Assembly (NCBI GenBank): GCA_014529385.2
Contig: CM043963.1
Location: 108,604,912-108,668,911 of the forward strand
DNA: 64,000 nucleotides
Origin: Adiantum capillus-veneris
Taxonomy: Eukaryota > Streptophyta > Polypodiopsida > Polypodiales > Pteridaceae
Direction of reading: 5' to 3'
Part shown: piece after piece, positions 24,387 through 38,085 of the stretch
Layout: the number at the start of each line of letters is the position of its first letter
Numbering within the stretch: the first letter of the stretch is position 1
Notes under the pieces: model-generated
Told to the model about the DNA's origin: nothing
The model's database searches: none
What the model saw: only the letters and a program-made list of their open reading frames with translations
Position numbers and translations under genes: made by a program

Positions 24387-25085
24387 TTATACTAGGACAT
24401 AGATTAAAACTTCAAATGGTACATTGCCTTGTACCAAAGGTAAAACAAATGGCTGATCTGATGCCAGAACCTCAAAAAACCGCTCCCTACCCGGCATGGT
24501 GTCAATGACGTGCTGGTAGTGAATCTTCAAGTCCAATATTACCTTGATTGAGCGTACACGTGTTGGTATGTGTGATCTGTCTTGAGGTAGGTTGTCCTGA
24601 TTCATGTGAAGCTTAGAGGTGCTTAGTCACTGTCCAAGCTTGTAGGAGAGGGTGGTGTTCTTTCCTGAAACAAACTCAGTAGATCCCTAGTTTCTCTAGT
24701 GAGAGTGTGAGCCAATGCTTCTGTTATCTGTGCTGCAACATCAGGTGCGACTTGAAAACTGACTATGATAATTACCTCGGTGACTTGAGTTACCCGATTC
24801 TCAAAGTAGAATAGTGTTGATTCTCTATTGTGCAGAGCTCCTTCCATTTTGTTGTTGTTGGTTGGTTGTAGGTTGCGGACATGGTTTCCACCTCCTCCTT
24901 CTTCTTCTTGGCACTTGGCCTATGTATATCCACTGGGTTTGGCGTGTTGGTTGACTCTCCCACTTCAAATCGATTACCGTTACGCCTGGCAGTCGAGCTT
25001 CGATGGAGATGCGGAGTTCGTCTAGTTGTGCTTGGAGCTCTTCTTCTTCTGTCGTCCAGTTAGAAAATCCTTCATACTCATTCAT
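24387..25085 (-). CDS. Three small open frames in the leader of element E
   Basis: Between the primer site and gag, three frames follow one another: 25085-24825 (86 aa, begins MNEYEGFSNWTTEEEELQAQ, ends in an Arg/Gln-rich tail), 24847-24623 (74 aa, contains ETRDLLSLFQERTPP) and 24605-24387 (72 aa). The first two overlap by 23 bp. I do not recognise the products. They could be upstream frames that regulate gag translation, or parts of a longer ancestral Gag leader. Their close packing suggests former coding use, but this is inference. Confidence 0.4.
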
Positions 25086-25108
25086 CCATTCACAATAGTT
25101 TAGGGTTT

Positions 25109-25160
25109 TCAGTCTTGTAAACTGAAGGTCTTGAGTTCGATCCTCAGTGGGGGCACCAAA
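25109..25160 (-). promoter_or_regulatory. Primer binding site of element E, complementary to the 3' half of tRNA-Thr(UGU)
   Basis: On the minus strand TGGTGCCCCCACTGAGGATC follows the 5' LTR after TT. The plus strand from 25109 to 25158 folds as a tRNA 3' half: anticodon stem TCAGT/ACTGA, 7-nt loop CTTGTAA with anticodon TGT, variable loop AGGTC, T stem TTGAG/CTCAG around loop TTCGATC, acceptor strand TGGGGGC, then A and CCA. The D-arm side is absent. The complementarity to the primer tRNA is thus about 50 nt rather than the usual 18 or fewer. Confidence 0.85.
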
Positions 25161-27005
25161 TGAGAGGAGGAAGTGAAAAAATAGACCCGGTGGCCTCTAC
25201 ACCAAGACTATGCACAATGGCCTCATCATGGGGGATACACAATAGGGGCACCACCTAGCAAGATATGCGGCTAGGACGCATACATATACACAATGAAGCA
25301 TGCCATGGAAAACAATTTCGAGATCCACGCCCAAATGTGGAATGGGGTGGTCGGAGAATAAGGTGAGAGGAGGGGTGAGTGAGTGAGAATGGGCTCTCTA
25401 CTCGTGCATGTAGTAAGGAAGATAACGAGGTCAGGGATACATGCAAGTATGCTCACTTCCCATACAACAGGTGGCGAAACCGCACACCTCAACATAAGCA
25501 AAAAAAAATGGCAAGGAACAAGCATATACCATACTCACAATGAGATGTATCCAAAGCAACACAATGTATGGCACCAAGATGGAGTGTGTTGATTGCTTGC
25601 AAAAGATGAATACAATAGGTAGTGTATGGCACGAAAATGAGAAGGGAACAAGATAGTAGGAGGCATAATGGAGAGATGGGAGTTGATGGCGAGGAATATC
25701 ACGAGTGTGTCCACCCTTCTTCTTCTTGAAATTGTGCCTTCAACCTTTAATTACAAGTGGTGTGGAGGTGTGGTGCTCATCTTTTGTGCATGGTGATGGT
25801 GATGATGATGATGTTGTGATTATGTGATTCGGGTTCATGCTACAAGCATGTAGCACAAGAGTGTATATGGATAGGTGTGTGTGAGTGTGTATCTCTTCCC
25901 CCAAGTGAGCTCTCATGGCCTCCTTATATAGGGAAGGAGGGAAGGATTTAGCAATATTTCTATTTGAGGTGAGTGTCCCACTTTGGTGACTAGGAAAATG
26001 GGGTGCATGTGACTGTGGCTCCCATCTTGTCTCCTCATTATTTAAAATACCAGAGTCAATAGAGAGAGAAGAAGAGAGAATGTGGGTAGGATGTAGAGGA
26101 TAGGAAATATTTACAATAGTTTAGCTTTGGATAGACATAAGCTTATTAGGAAGAGAAGAGAAAGGTAAGAAAATTATAAGAGAGGTTGTCGAAGGTGGAT
26201 ATTTGTTGATGAGGATGGATCCTCCAAAAATGGTGATAGAATTACTCTAGACTAGCCAAGACCTCATTAAAAGAGCCTTGTCTCTTGTAATCATGCTTGA
26301 AGACTTGTAGAACCATAGCCATTCTAGAAGGAAGAAAAGTGGGGATGGCTTGTGTCACCATTACACGAGAAAACTGGGGTCCACTACAAAAATCATATCT
26401 CCGTGTTCATAACTCCAAAAATTCTGAAAAAAATTGAGCTAAAAGTTGAGATCACGAGCTACATCTTTCATGTTGAACGCTCCTTCAGATTCGGGGTTCT
26501 TCTTTACTTAAAAAATTCAGCCAAATAATGTATTATTTGTGGCTGCAAAAGTCTTTTGGTGGTCCCCTTTGAGTGGACTTCTCTCTTGCCTTCAAGTGTA
26601 AGCTCCTTCATGTGTATGAAAACATGACCTAGAGTGTTGAAAAGATTGGCAATCATCTATATGGAGGTATTATTGAAATTTGAAAGTGGGATTGAGGTTT
26701 GAAAATGAAAACTAGTGAATAAAATATTTGGTAGAGTGGAATAATATACATACATGAAAAAATATATTAGAAAATACTAGAATATATATATTTAATATTT
26801 TTAAGGTCAAAAGAGAGATCAACAAAGAAAGCTTACTTATTATGCTACATCGTGATTGATTAGCATAAGTATTATTTATTTAATAAAGGCTAAAACGTTT
26901 GTGAAAAAGGAAGAAAAAATCAAAAGTAACTTATATAATGGGAAATATTTTGATGAAAGGGCAAAAATATGGGGGGGGTTCCCATGCATGGAAAAGCATG
27001 CCTCA
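25161..27005 (-). repeat. 5' LTR of element E
   Basis: 1,845 bp, same length as its partner. A TATA-like TATATAG near 25926 on the plus strand is not on the coding strand, so I do not name a promoter. It ends GCATGCCTCA, followed by ATTG. Confidence 0.95.
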
Positions 27006-27009
27006 ATTG

Positions 27010-27164
27010 CACACATCACAAGTCTGGCTGCATCAAACTTTGCATTGCAAAGCATCTACATCCGTATAAAAAGCATAACTAGTGAGCTGTCACTCTCAAA
27101 TCTTGTCGCATTTTGATTTTTTGAAGGTTTTCATTAAAAATAACATATTAAAAGTGTTATCTCT
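27010..27164. repeat. Tandem unit, copy 1, right part
   Basis: CACACATCACAAGTCTGG through GTGTTATCTCT. It matches 27873-28027 with few differences. It is the continuation of 18959-19689 after element E. Confidence 0.88.
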
Positions 27165-27179
27165 ACCATTAGTTTTCAC

Positions 27180-27264
<85 letters not shown>

Positions 27265-27666
27265 CTTGAGAGCACTCACTTTAGCCAACATGTGCCACAA
27301 GAAGAGTATGCAAGAGTGTGCAATTTTGAGGGACATTTGTGAGGTGAGGCCCTCTGAGAAAAGGAAGAGGAGGGAGGCAATTCAACGAGGTAAGGCCCTC
27401 TAAGAGGAAGAAAGAAGAAGGTGTCTTGGTCAATGCCTATTGCAACAAAGGGATGGACGGCATGATCCAGGAGTTTGTGCAAGGGTAGAGGGCCAAGATG
27501 TGGTTCAAGATTCTCTTGGCATATAGTGGCCCTTCAACGGGCATGCTCTTACTTACATGCTATAGCTACAAGTAGGAGAGAGGGCAGTGGGTGGCACAAA
27601 GACAAAGAAGTGTATATAGAAAGTGTTCATCTCTCATGTGAAGCCATGCAGAGGCCAGAAATGCGT

Positions 27667-27721
<55 letters not shown>

Positions 27722-28027
27722 ATGACTTGTTTCCTTGAGCCTCAATGCTATCTCCTCATTTCCTTTAAAAGATTTATGCCCAAACTCAATTGTAGTCACA
27801 CATGTGCTAGAGGCTAGGACATTAGAGGAGGAGCTTAGAGGTCGCTAGATTCTAGAATCATCATGCACGTTGCACACATCACAAGTCTGGTTGCATCAGA
27901 CTTTGCATTGCAAAGCATCTACATTCGTATAAAAAGCATTACTAGTGAGCTGCCACTCTCAAATCTTGTTGCATTTTGATTTTTTGAAGGTTTTCATTAA
28001 AAATAACATATTAAAAGTGTTATCTCT
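27165..28027. repeat. Tandem unit, copy 2 (uninterrupted)
   Basis: 863 bp, in the order ACCATTAGTTTT, (CT)n 27181-27210, (AC)n 27210-27263, shared low-copy stretch, (GA)n 27669-27719, then TCATGCACGTTGCACACATC in which the site occupied by E in copy 1 is empty. It provides the pre-insertion allele for element E. Confidence 0.88.
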
Positions 28028-29445
<1,418 letters not shown>

Positions 29446-29456
29446 TGAGAGAGAGA

Positions 29457-29706
29457 TGTTGGATGTCAAACACCCAAGTGGGTACTCGCACTTCCTTTCC
29501 GTCCAACATTTTCCAAGGGGCACACAAACTTTTATGCATGCCCTTTGTGCATTTTAAAATGATGTAATCACTTACATAATAAAATCAATCACGTAACTAT
29601 TTACAACATATCTTCTTTGTGTGTGTGCACGCGTGCATGCATGCTACCCTACGTGTAGGCAAACACCCGTGGTGCCCTCTTAACAACTTCTACATGGTAT
29701 TAGAAC
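29457..29706 (+). mobile_element. D-family Copia 5' LTR with primer site, plus strand
   Basis: A 238-bp LTR (29457-29694) runs TGTTGGATGTC to CTTCTACA and is followed by TGGTATTAGAAC (29695-29706), a diverged tRNA-iMet primer site. The core matches the minus-strand copies at 17822-18559. The internal part that should follow starts with a possible ATG (MDPFTQHQNGWG at 29718) but is not otherwise recognisable. Confidence 0.75.
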
Positions 29707-32479
29707 AAGAAGGCAAGATGGATCCATTTACACAACATCAAAATGGTTGGGGCATTTTTTCCTTTTTGTTTTTCAAAATCTCGCTTCCAACATTCCTCCC
29801 TATAGTGGCTTTTCTTGAAGTAATATGTACATATCATATCATATTCTATGTTTGTGGTGATGGTGACGACCTTCATGAGGAGTAACATGATGCTAAAGGA
29901 TGTTTGCAGATTAAGAAGTAGAAGCACACTATCTACAGGATATGCTCCTTCTCTGTAGAGAAGGTGAAAAGGATTTAGGAGTAGCATACATCATTAGCAT
30001 AGTCGTCCTATGAGAATGGACAAGGTTAAATTGGCTATTGTACCAAAGAATTCCAAAATGGGAACAAGTCACTCAAAAGCATTATTACAATTTGGGAATC
30101 AGTGAAGTTTAAGCCTGCGGCGGTAGCACCCTCATTTGAGAGCTCTTGCTAATTTTCTAAGAATGTGGGCACATTGAAGCTCTCAATCAAAGATAAATTT
30201 GCTAACTGATAGTGCGTTGAGCCTTGGGAGGTTGTGTCTGAGCATTCATATAGTAGTTTTAATATTCCCAGCTGCATGAGATGTGGTGAGGTGATGAATT
30301 AACTGAAGGGACGTCAATGTGGAAGCATGCATGTGCAGTGAGGGTGAGTGTAGAGAAGGAGACAGTGTGTGGGTGGAGTCCCCACTACTGAGAATAAATG
30401 AGACCTCTTATTCTTTTGTGTAGAAAGAATAAGGTCAGTCAATCGGTCAATCGTAAGTGGATCCTAGGCATCCGTCTTAGGGTGAGGCACATCTACCTTT
30501 ATCCCAACTTAAAGGCGAATGTACCAAGAAGTGGGTCCTACAAGCTACCTACAAGTATATGCAAGATATAGGTGAGAGAATCTCTCAACTTTCGTCCATT
30601 GGCTCCCTCACTCGGGGTTTCTATATAGCCGTATCACCTTTAATGATATACAAGTATGCATATCCATGCTAGAGCTTGCATGCAGAACTTGCGAACATCG
30701 CTATCCCAACAATCTCAATGCTATCTACATATTTTGTATCATCATGACTATATATTACGTATGAATTTATCAAATCTGACACTAAGATGGGCATCATGTC
30801 CCTATCATCCATAGGTGGATGTACATGTCCTTACATCACCATATCAATCTCTAGCATGACATACCAACGAACTCCATATCGTCCATCTTTTTCTGTGTCT
30901 GTAGGGAGAAAACTTGCTCTACCTCTATCCGTGTGGACTCTGATGACACCGTCTATGTCTCACTAGATGTAGAATTATCGCTCTACCTCTACCTCAACAC
31001 AGTCCACTGACATTTCTTACACAACTAAATACCTTGTCTCTTGAGCATACTAGAGCTCACCCACAAATGAGACATGTTTTATCTCTCGCTCATCACATGT
31101 GAGTGTCGTAATCAAGACTATGCCATCTTGTATGTGAGAAATGTGTAGTGAGTAGATAATGTAGCTTCTAGCTCCTCACACAATCACTAGAGAACTCATT
31201 TGCATGCAAAATGGCTGCTTTGCGAGTAGTACCTGACATTCACTATCTGTCAAGCATCTCATTTTACACTCTATGCAATCTCAAGAACATAACAAACATG
31301 TCATAATGTAAATGATGCACCACCGGGTAATGATAAGCATACATCTCCTGCTCTCACATCTCATACACCAAACCGTCGGCTAGATGCATACAACCAAGAA
31401 TCCCACTAGAGGTAACCACCGAGAGAAAGTGCCACCTCTCAAAGACATTAAAGCGAGAGAAATGCTAGAGGAAAATTTGACATCACCGTCACTAGCATAC
31501 TTAGCCACCTCTCTAGTATGAGGCAAAACCATTTCTTCATCATGCATACATTAGGCTACTAATACCTCATAATTTTGAAGCAATGATTCTTAGTATGCTT
31601 TATGTGACTACAATGCCAACATCATAGATATTGGCAAGGGTGAGACCTCCGTCTCTCATGAGCCATCACTATCGACTCAGAACCATCAACATGATGGATG
31701 TCATAAAACTAGTGAAAATTCCATATGCATCAAAGTGCAGGATCACTTGACCACTATGCTGATGACACATGCTCATCACATCAATCGGATGCTCGCATAT
31801 ATGCAATGTATCTCAATAAGTTTCAAACAGTATAGCTCTATCGAAATGAAGTACAAAAGTAGTGTCCAAACCTCAATGTACAAGAACAAAGTAACGTCTG
31901 CTAAACCAAGCAGAATGTGGAAGTAATCAAGCGTCAAAAGATAACATGAGCACAAGGAGTGCCTATGACTCAAAATAGGGATAAATAGCTCTCAATGGAG
32001 CATAAAATACATCACCACATGCAAAAGCAAAAAGCAAATTCGATGCTTACTACACATCCAAACTAAATTGCATGTAAAATCCAACAACTGTTATTTAATT
32101 TGTACTTGTATAATTGTACAACATGTAGCTACCTACAATCTATAGCCAAAATGAGCATCCGAAAATGCTCTCTCCTAGAATTCGCACATAATCCGAAGTC
32201 TGACTCAAAAATGCAAAAAAATTTATAGGAATTCCTATGAAAATATATCTTTGAACCAGGCCATACACATAAACAGAGATCAAATCCCTTGTCCACAAAT
32301 GTCATACACCAAGTCAGAACCAATTTAATGCACTCCAAATCCCAATGAAGAGAAACAAAACAACATGCAAATCAATCTAATACTCCTAAACCATGTCAGA
32401 GACAAGACATCTCATAAAACATGCCAGAGACAAGACACGACACTTACAGACCAACATGCCTATGATGCCACTCAAGCTC
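29707..32479. other. Unassigned stretch, no recognisable gene
   Basis: Frames longer than 60 codons are few and carry no motif. The region 30317-31700 has the look of LTR or leader DNA (purine-rich start, many short TCTACC- and CATC-type words), but I find no second copy within the window. A short direct repeat (CAGAGACAAGACA) occurs at about 32396 and 32425. Confidence 0.35.
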
Positions 32480-34780
32480 ATGTTTTCCACCAAGGTGCCA
32501 ACAATTTGTCATGAATCTCTAACTCCTTCCATGGGCCCCCTTGAGAGGAGAGCTTCACTTTGTCGATCATGTCCCTTGTCATAATGGCCCAAGCCTGGTC
32601 TTGTTTGGCTATTGAAACCAAAAATCTAGCACATTGGGCCTCTGCATGCTGTTCAGGGTTGAGGATCCCGATGCCACCTTGCTCCTTGGGTCTCGCAACG
32701 TACTCCCATTTGGCTCAGTGCCAGGGGAGTGAAACTTTGGTATTGTTCTTCCAAAGGAATTTTTCACCGGTTTTAAGAATTCCTTCTTGTTACATTTAGC
32801 TATTTTTAGTAGCATACCGGTGAAGGATATGCACGGGATCATAACGAGTTAATCACCTTCACCCTACCGTGGAAGAGGAGGAGCACATACTCCCACCAAT
32901 GCATCTTGCTCCTCAATGTGTCCAAGACCCACATGAACCTTTGCTTATTAGTGATGTCGACCCCAAGTGAGCCCCTAGGTGGCGAAAGAACTTTCCTTTA
33001 GAGACGGCCTCTCTCAACCATTCAAATGGGTTGAAAGATTAATTTTCTAAGAGCGAGATCAATCTAAATTTCTCAATATTGCAGTTTGATATTGAGGTGG
33101 CAAAAATTTGAACAATCTCTAGACCCTTTCTTAGCACGTAGGGACTAGCTTTCAAGAATAGGAAGGATTCATCAACAAACAGCTTGGCTAGAAGTTGTTT
33201 GTTACCTGGTAAAAACACTCCTTGAACCTCTCCTCTTGCAGATTTGCCTTTCGACATGGTGACAAGGGAGTGAGACCTGATGGTGAACAACAGGGGGCAA
33301 GAGGGCAACCCTGTTTGGTTGATCTTTTTTCTTTGAAGGTACCCACAATTCTATTAATATAAGCAGTAACTCAAAGTGGTTGACCGCTCCCAGGGTATGA
33401 ACCAAACGACATAGCGCTTATATGAAATCTTTAATGAATGACTAGGTGATTTGATCATATGCTTTATCAAGGTCGAGCCGTAGGAGATTACATTCTTGAC
33501 TGGTAAAGTTTGCATACTCAATGTCGACCATAGCTAATAGAATAATGTCATAAATTGACCTCCCCTTGATAAATCCATGTTGGCGAGGAGCGACAGCTTT
33601 ATCCAGGAGGGTAGAGAGCGTGAGAGCAACAACTTTGTTAATTATTTTATAAGTTACTGTCATCATGGTGATGGGCTGCCAATGCTTCACTTTGGAGTAA
33701 CAAGCTGGCTTAGGGATAGGTTTAACTGGACCCTTTTTAACGCTTGTATCAAGCTCCCCTTCCACTAGGACCAGGTTAGCCATATGCATAACTGGGGCCT
33801 TAAAATCCTCCCAAAACTCAATGAAGAATTTAGTCATCAAACCATATCATCCAGGGGACTTCTCCCTGCCTAGTGATCGAAGAGCTAGGGAGCATTCATC
33901 CTCAATAAAGACCCTCTCAAATATATTCCCTTATGTTTATGAAATCGTTCTTTTGACATTACTGAGAAGAGATGCTTTGGCTTCATTCACTTCTTTGGAT
34001 CGGGATTCCGATTGATCTATGATATGACTTAAATAATCCGGCATTACCTTAGCCATATCATTAGGGTCTTGCACAACTTTTTCCTCGTCAACTGGCAAAG
34101 TTTCCCTAACTCCTCTTAACTTTGGGTATCTTTTACGAGGTGTTTGCCCATGACCAAATTCTTCTTTGATCCTTGGGGGTACGGCCCATACCCCTCGGCT
34201 TTTCTTAATTTCATGAAGAGCGGTAGGTGATCTGACAAGCTATGTGTAAGTTACTACCCTTATTTCAAGTATTGCTGATAGGATTCAATCAGCTCGATGG
34301 AAGCAATATCATGTGTCAAGCCAAGAAGTCGTGTGAGCATACTGGAGGCTTGTGTAACTAAAGCCCGACGTGCTATTCCATGAACCAATCCACTAATGGT
34401 CCACCATTGCCCATTTCTCACACAAACTTTGCCATTTTTCTTTCTAAGATAACAGACTTGAGGAGCATGTTCTATCCTTTCCCTTCTCCACCCTATTGAA
34501 GTCTCTTACTAGGATCCATTCCCGTTCCATAGTGGTGTCTCTAAGATTCATACACAATTTGGCTCTATCTTTGGTAAATGCAAGGGCCATAGACATTGAT
34601 GATGGTGATTAATTGTTCAACTCATTTGATTGTCACCCCTAGGACTCTCCGTCATGCACGATTCAAGACCACTTTTGGCTTGAGGTCCCTATCCACAATG
34701 GTAAGGATGTCCCTATACCCATTAATTCCTTCACCGTAAAAACCATATCTCAATCTCGAAAGGTTAGGTAGGAAATGTTA
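32480..34780 (-). pseudogene. LINE F1: non-LTR retrotransposon ORF2 fragment
   Basis: ORF2 of a plant L1-type LINE. On the minus strand from about 34740 an endonuclease stretch is visible (ITIINVYGP, and a decayed WILVRDFNRVE). RT follows at 33840-33200: FFIEFWEDFK, HWQPITMMTVTYKIINKV, QHGFIKGRSIYDIILL, LLRLDLDKAYDQI, and an active-site loop FVDESFLFL in place of F/YADD. The C-terminal part to about 32480 matches LINE F2. Several stops and frameshifts inactivate it. The element is truncated at both ends or its ends are not recognisable. Confidence 0.88.
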
Positions 34781-35861
34781 TGGAGCAATAGAAAATTGAT
34801 GTTTTTTTTTGTGGTGTTATCTTTGTGAAAAGTCAACGTATAAAATGCTTCTTTATAAACCTCTCTCCTCTTCTTCCTCTTCGCTTTTACACTTAGATGC
34901 ATTAAAATCAATGCATTTCAAACCATGGTGCTTTTGACGAGGAGGCAAGAGAAACTTGCATTTCTTTTCAATAGTTTTGATCCATGCAAGTAGGCCCCCA
35001 ACCTCACATTCTATCAAAACATTTCAAATGCATAAGTGAACTGTAAGTATAGAAAGCCCATTAAAATGGAAAGTCAAAAGACATTTCATCTCCGTATAAA
35101 ATAAGTGGTCGAGTGCATTCCTTCTCCCCATTACCTTCCTTTTAACATTTCCTTCTCTTTAGAATTTCTTTGCACTAGTAGGTAGAATTTCCTTGCATAT
35201 CAGTAGGACTCCTCTATGTAGGTTTAGTGTCATCCCACCATTTATAAATGAGATTACACTAAATCTAGATTTTTTGAATGTTTTGAAATCTTTGACTTTT
35301 TGCCCTTTTAATTTTGTTGAAGCCATTAGGAATACCTTTTAGTTTTAGGTCTCTCTAATCTCAAAAAAATAAATAAAACAAAAAGCCTTTCAAAACATAT
35401 CAAGGACACGTCATAGAGCATTGCGTGTGAGTTTGCGAGTACATCTCTATCTCACACACGACAACCAAGATCATAGAGCAGAACGAGTTCAACTCAGAAG
35501 CAAATGTGTGCGCACTTCGTGCAGCGTTGCAAAGCACGGCGGTACAAGGAAGTGTGTGTGGGCAGGGGACGCAAGCAACAAATGCATAGGTAGAGCTATG
35601 AACGACTATAGGTAGCAGAGCCTCTTTTACCTCAGCATTGCTTTTCTTTTCCGCATCGCGGCCAATTGGAACACTCATTCCTAGGTTTCTCATTAGGGAG
35701 CAAACAAATATACATACATACACATACACACAAATTGGTTGATGGTATTTATAAGGATCAAAGGTATTAGTGCTTAGTACCTCTACTGCAAATGACCATG
35801 TTGCTGCTTTTTGCCAAAGTTGTTAGTGCTTGGCACATATGTGATATATCCTTTGTCCTCT
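34781..35861. other. Unassigned
   Basis: No supported gene. The frame 35400-35729 (minus, 109 codons) has no motif and unusual Cys/Val content, and looks random. Confidence 0.4.
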
Positions 35862-35946
35862 CCCCCCCCCCCCCCCCCCCCAAAAAAAAAAAAAAACACA
35901 CACACACACAGAGAGAGAGAGAGAGTGAGAGAGAGAGAGAGAGAGA
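35862..35946. repeat. Compound homopolymer and dinucleotide repeat
   Basis: C20, then A15, then (CA)n, then (GA)n with one interruption, in direct succession. Four different simple repeats abut. Confidence 0.97.
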
Positions 35947-36784
35947 TTGTTTTTCCAACTATCACATAATAAGTCCCACATTTTCCATCTCACTTTCCAA
36001 CCTTAATTTTTGAGGTCAATTGACAGTAAATGAATCCATATAAATAACTGAAAGCTATGCAATTCCTGGTCATTGAACTAGTCTAGCCTCTAAAAACATC
36101 TTTTTGTAACAATTGCTTATCATATACACAATTGTTCTATTGCATCTTAATTTAAGTTCTGAGTATTCCTAGCATGAAGCCACCTAAAATTGATAGTTTT
36201 CAAGTTTAGTTTGGATTTGTGTAGGTATGCATCACATGAATAAAGATCTCTTGTGCTTGTACAAGCTAGAGGTAACGCTTGTATGCAATTTTTGTTTTCA
36301 TGTAAATATAGTTCTTCTGATTTTTTCTACTCTATCACATAGGTCCTTCCAAAATTGCATAAAGTAAAGCAACACCAAGACATCAAATTTATCTGTGGTG
36401 ACTTTTTAGAGGTTTGCACTTACCTTTGTTTTTAACAATTTGTGCAACAAGCTTTGAAACGTGTGTGTTTACTTTTGTGTCTAAATTTAGGCACAAGCAT
36501 ACATAATGCATGGAGGTATGGCTAAAACCCACACACTGAGGGCTCAGGAAAGATCAATTTCATAAACATACAAAATTCTCTTCAGGGTAGATTCAAAGAG
36601 AAAAAATTTCAAATAATCTGCATTTTTTGCAATTTTACTTTATTTTCTTTAAATTTCTAAGCGAATTTTTTCCTTCTTCCCCTCTCTTCAACCGGCTGTT
36701 TTGATTTTCAACCAGCTCAAGGCTAAGCTGAGGCACATTTCTCTCGAACAATGCGTGACACACACACAAAAACATACACATGCC

Positions 36785-36841
<57 letters not shown>

Positions 36842-37083
36842 CATGCTATAAGGACTAACTAGGTGGATTGGTCGGATGCGGATCTCATATTTTCAAATGC
36901 TACTTGTTTTGAAGATGGCCTTTTTGAAAAGATTGAGGTACCTTACCTTTGTTTGAAAGAAATATCCCTTGTTTTATATGACCATGAGGTTGTGGATGAT
37001 AACAAGTGATGAAGTCTACTAGCTTAGTGTCCAATTAAATCGTTGAAATGAACTTGGTATAGGTACTTGTAATCCTTTTGAAG

Positions 37084-37123
<40 letters not shown>

Positions 37124-37550
37124 TCTCCTTTTTCACGATACATGCCAATAGGAGACTATGTGACCAATTGCAAACGGCTGAAGCGGGATGGGGTACTGTC
37201 ATAGACAATAGGGCACTTCTATCATGGAGGGTACTCAAAGGCACCATGGGAATTGCAGGAAGCAAATAGTAGAGGCTAATGCAATCGACGAAGGTGCTTA
37301 GGGGCAACTCAATAAAAGTCAAAAGTGGCAGAGCTGAGGAAGGGTAGAGCTTTGACGCATGATGGCTAGGCCAAAGGCAATGGGAGATGGCATGTTTTAA
37401 CAATGGTGTCCTCAACCAAGGTAGCAAAAGGCTATGGGTCAAGGCACCCGAGGGCACCCACTGCTTGTTGAGGTTGGGTAATGCTTGGATGAGGCTTAGG
37501 ACTAAGGGGTTTTAATGGGGGTATGGGAAAAGGGAATCTTAGTACTATTG

Positions 37551-37589
<39 letters not shown>

Positions 37590-37799
37590 TTTTGCAAAAC
37601 TCACAATTGTGAGTGATTGAATTAGAATGCCACCAAGAAATATACAAATCAGCCTCAAGCGTATGCCGAGCCTTGACGGGTAGATGGTTACATCAGAGCC
37701 TAGTTAGAAGTACCTAGTAACGTACTATTACCAAAAGCCCAATCCTTCACACATCAAGGCTCGATCGACTGGCAGGGGTTGCCCTAAGCCAATCATCTG
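35947..37799. other. Unassigned, with three microsatellites
   Basis: Contains (AG)n 36799-36839, (CT)n 37087-37121 and (TG)n 37552-37587. No coding motif is visible. Part of 37600-37799 may be the 3' untranslated end of LINE F2 (minus). Confidence 0.45.
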
Positions 37800-38085
37800 A
37801 GTTTTACCTATCACATATATTATCTCCTTACTTGTACAATCTCTAAGAAGCTAGCCACAGAGAGGTTGCTATTAAAAACACGGCAGCTCATTGCCCTCCA
37901 TTACTCAAAAAACAATATCTAAAAAGCACATATCCTTCTTGAAAACCCCTATCTTCCACGTTCTTTGTATCCATTTGCACACCTTCCCTACCAAGCCTCT
38001 AATTGTCGGGCATTGTATGAAAAGGTGGGCGAGGTCTTTGCTAGCCAATTTGCACCGTGAACATCTATCGGACTCGATACCACGT
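37800..38085 (-). pseudogene. LINE F2, 3' end with zinc-binding RT-associated domain
   Basis: On the minus strand the frame reads through a zf-RVT motif, CSRCKLASKDLAHLFIQC (C-x2-C ... H-x4-C), followed by KVCKWIQRTW, typical of the C terminus of plant LINE ORF2. It is cut at 38085 by element G. Its 5' continuation is at 45281. Confidence 0.85.

Larger units (their letters stand above)
19690..27005 (-). mobile_element. Element E: non-autonomous LTR retrotransposon with gag-protease only
   Basis: Two 1,845-bp LTRs flank a 3.6-kb internal region, read on the minus strand. The LTRs run TG to CA and differ at only about 25 positions by eye (about 1.4 percent), so this is the youngest clear insertion here. 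A 4-bp duplication ATTG (19686-19689 and 27006-27009) flanks it, and the disrupted tandem unit rejoins when E is removed. The internal part has a tRNA-Thr primer site, three small leader frames, an open gag-protease gene and a polypurine tract. No RT, RNase H or integrase is present, so it must be mobilised by another element. This fits the class described as terminal-repeat retrotransposons with GAG (TR-GAG). Confidence 0.92.

Noticed and set aside
25109-25158. A tRNA-Thr(UGU) gene
   Set aside because: Only the 3' half with an encoded CCA is present, next to an LTR. It is the complement of a primer site, not a gene.
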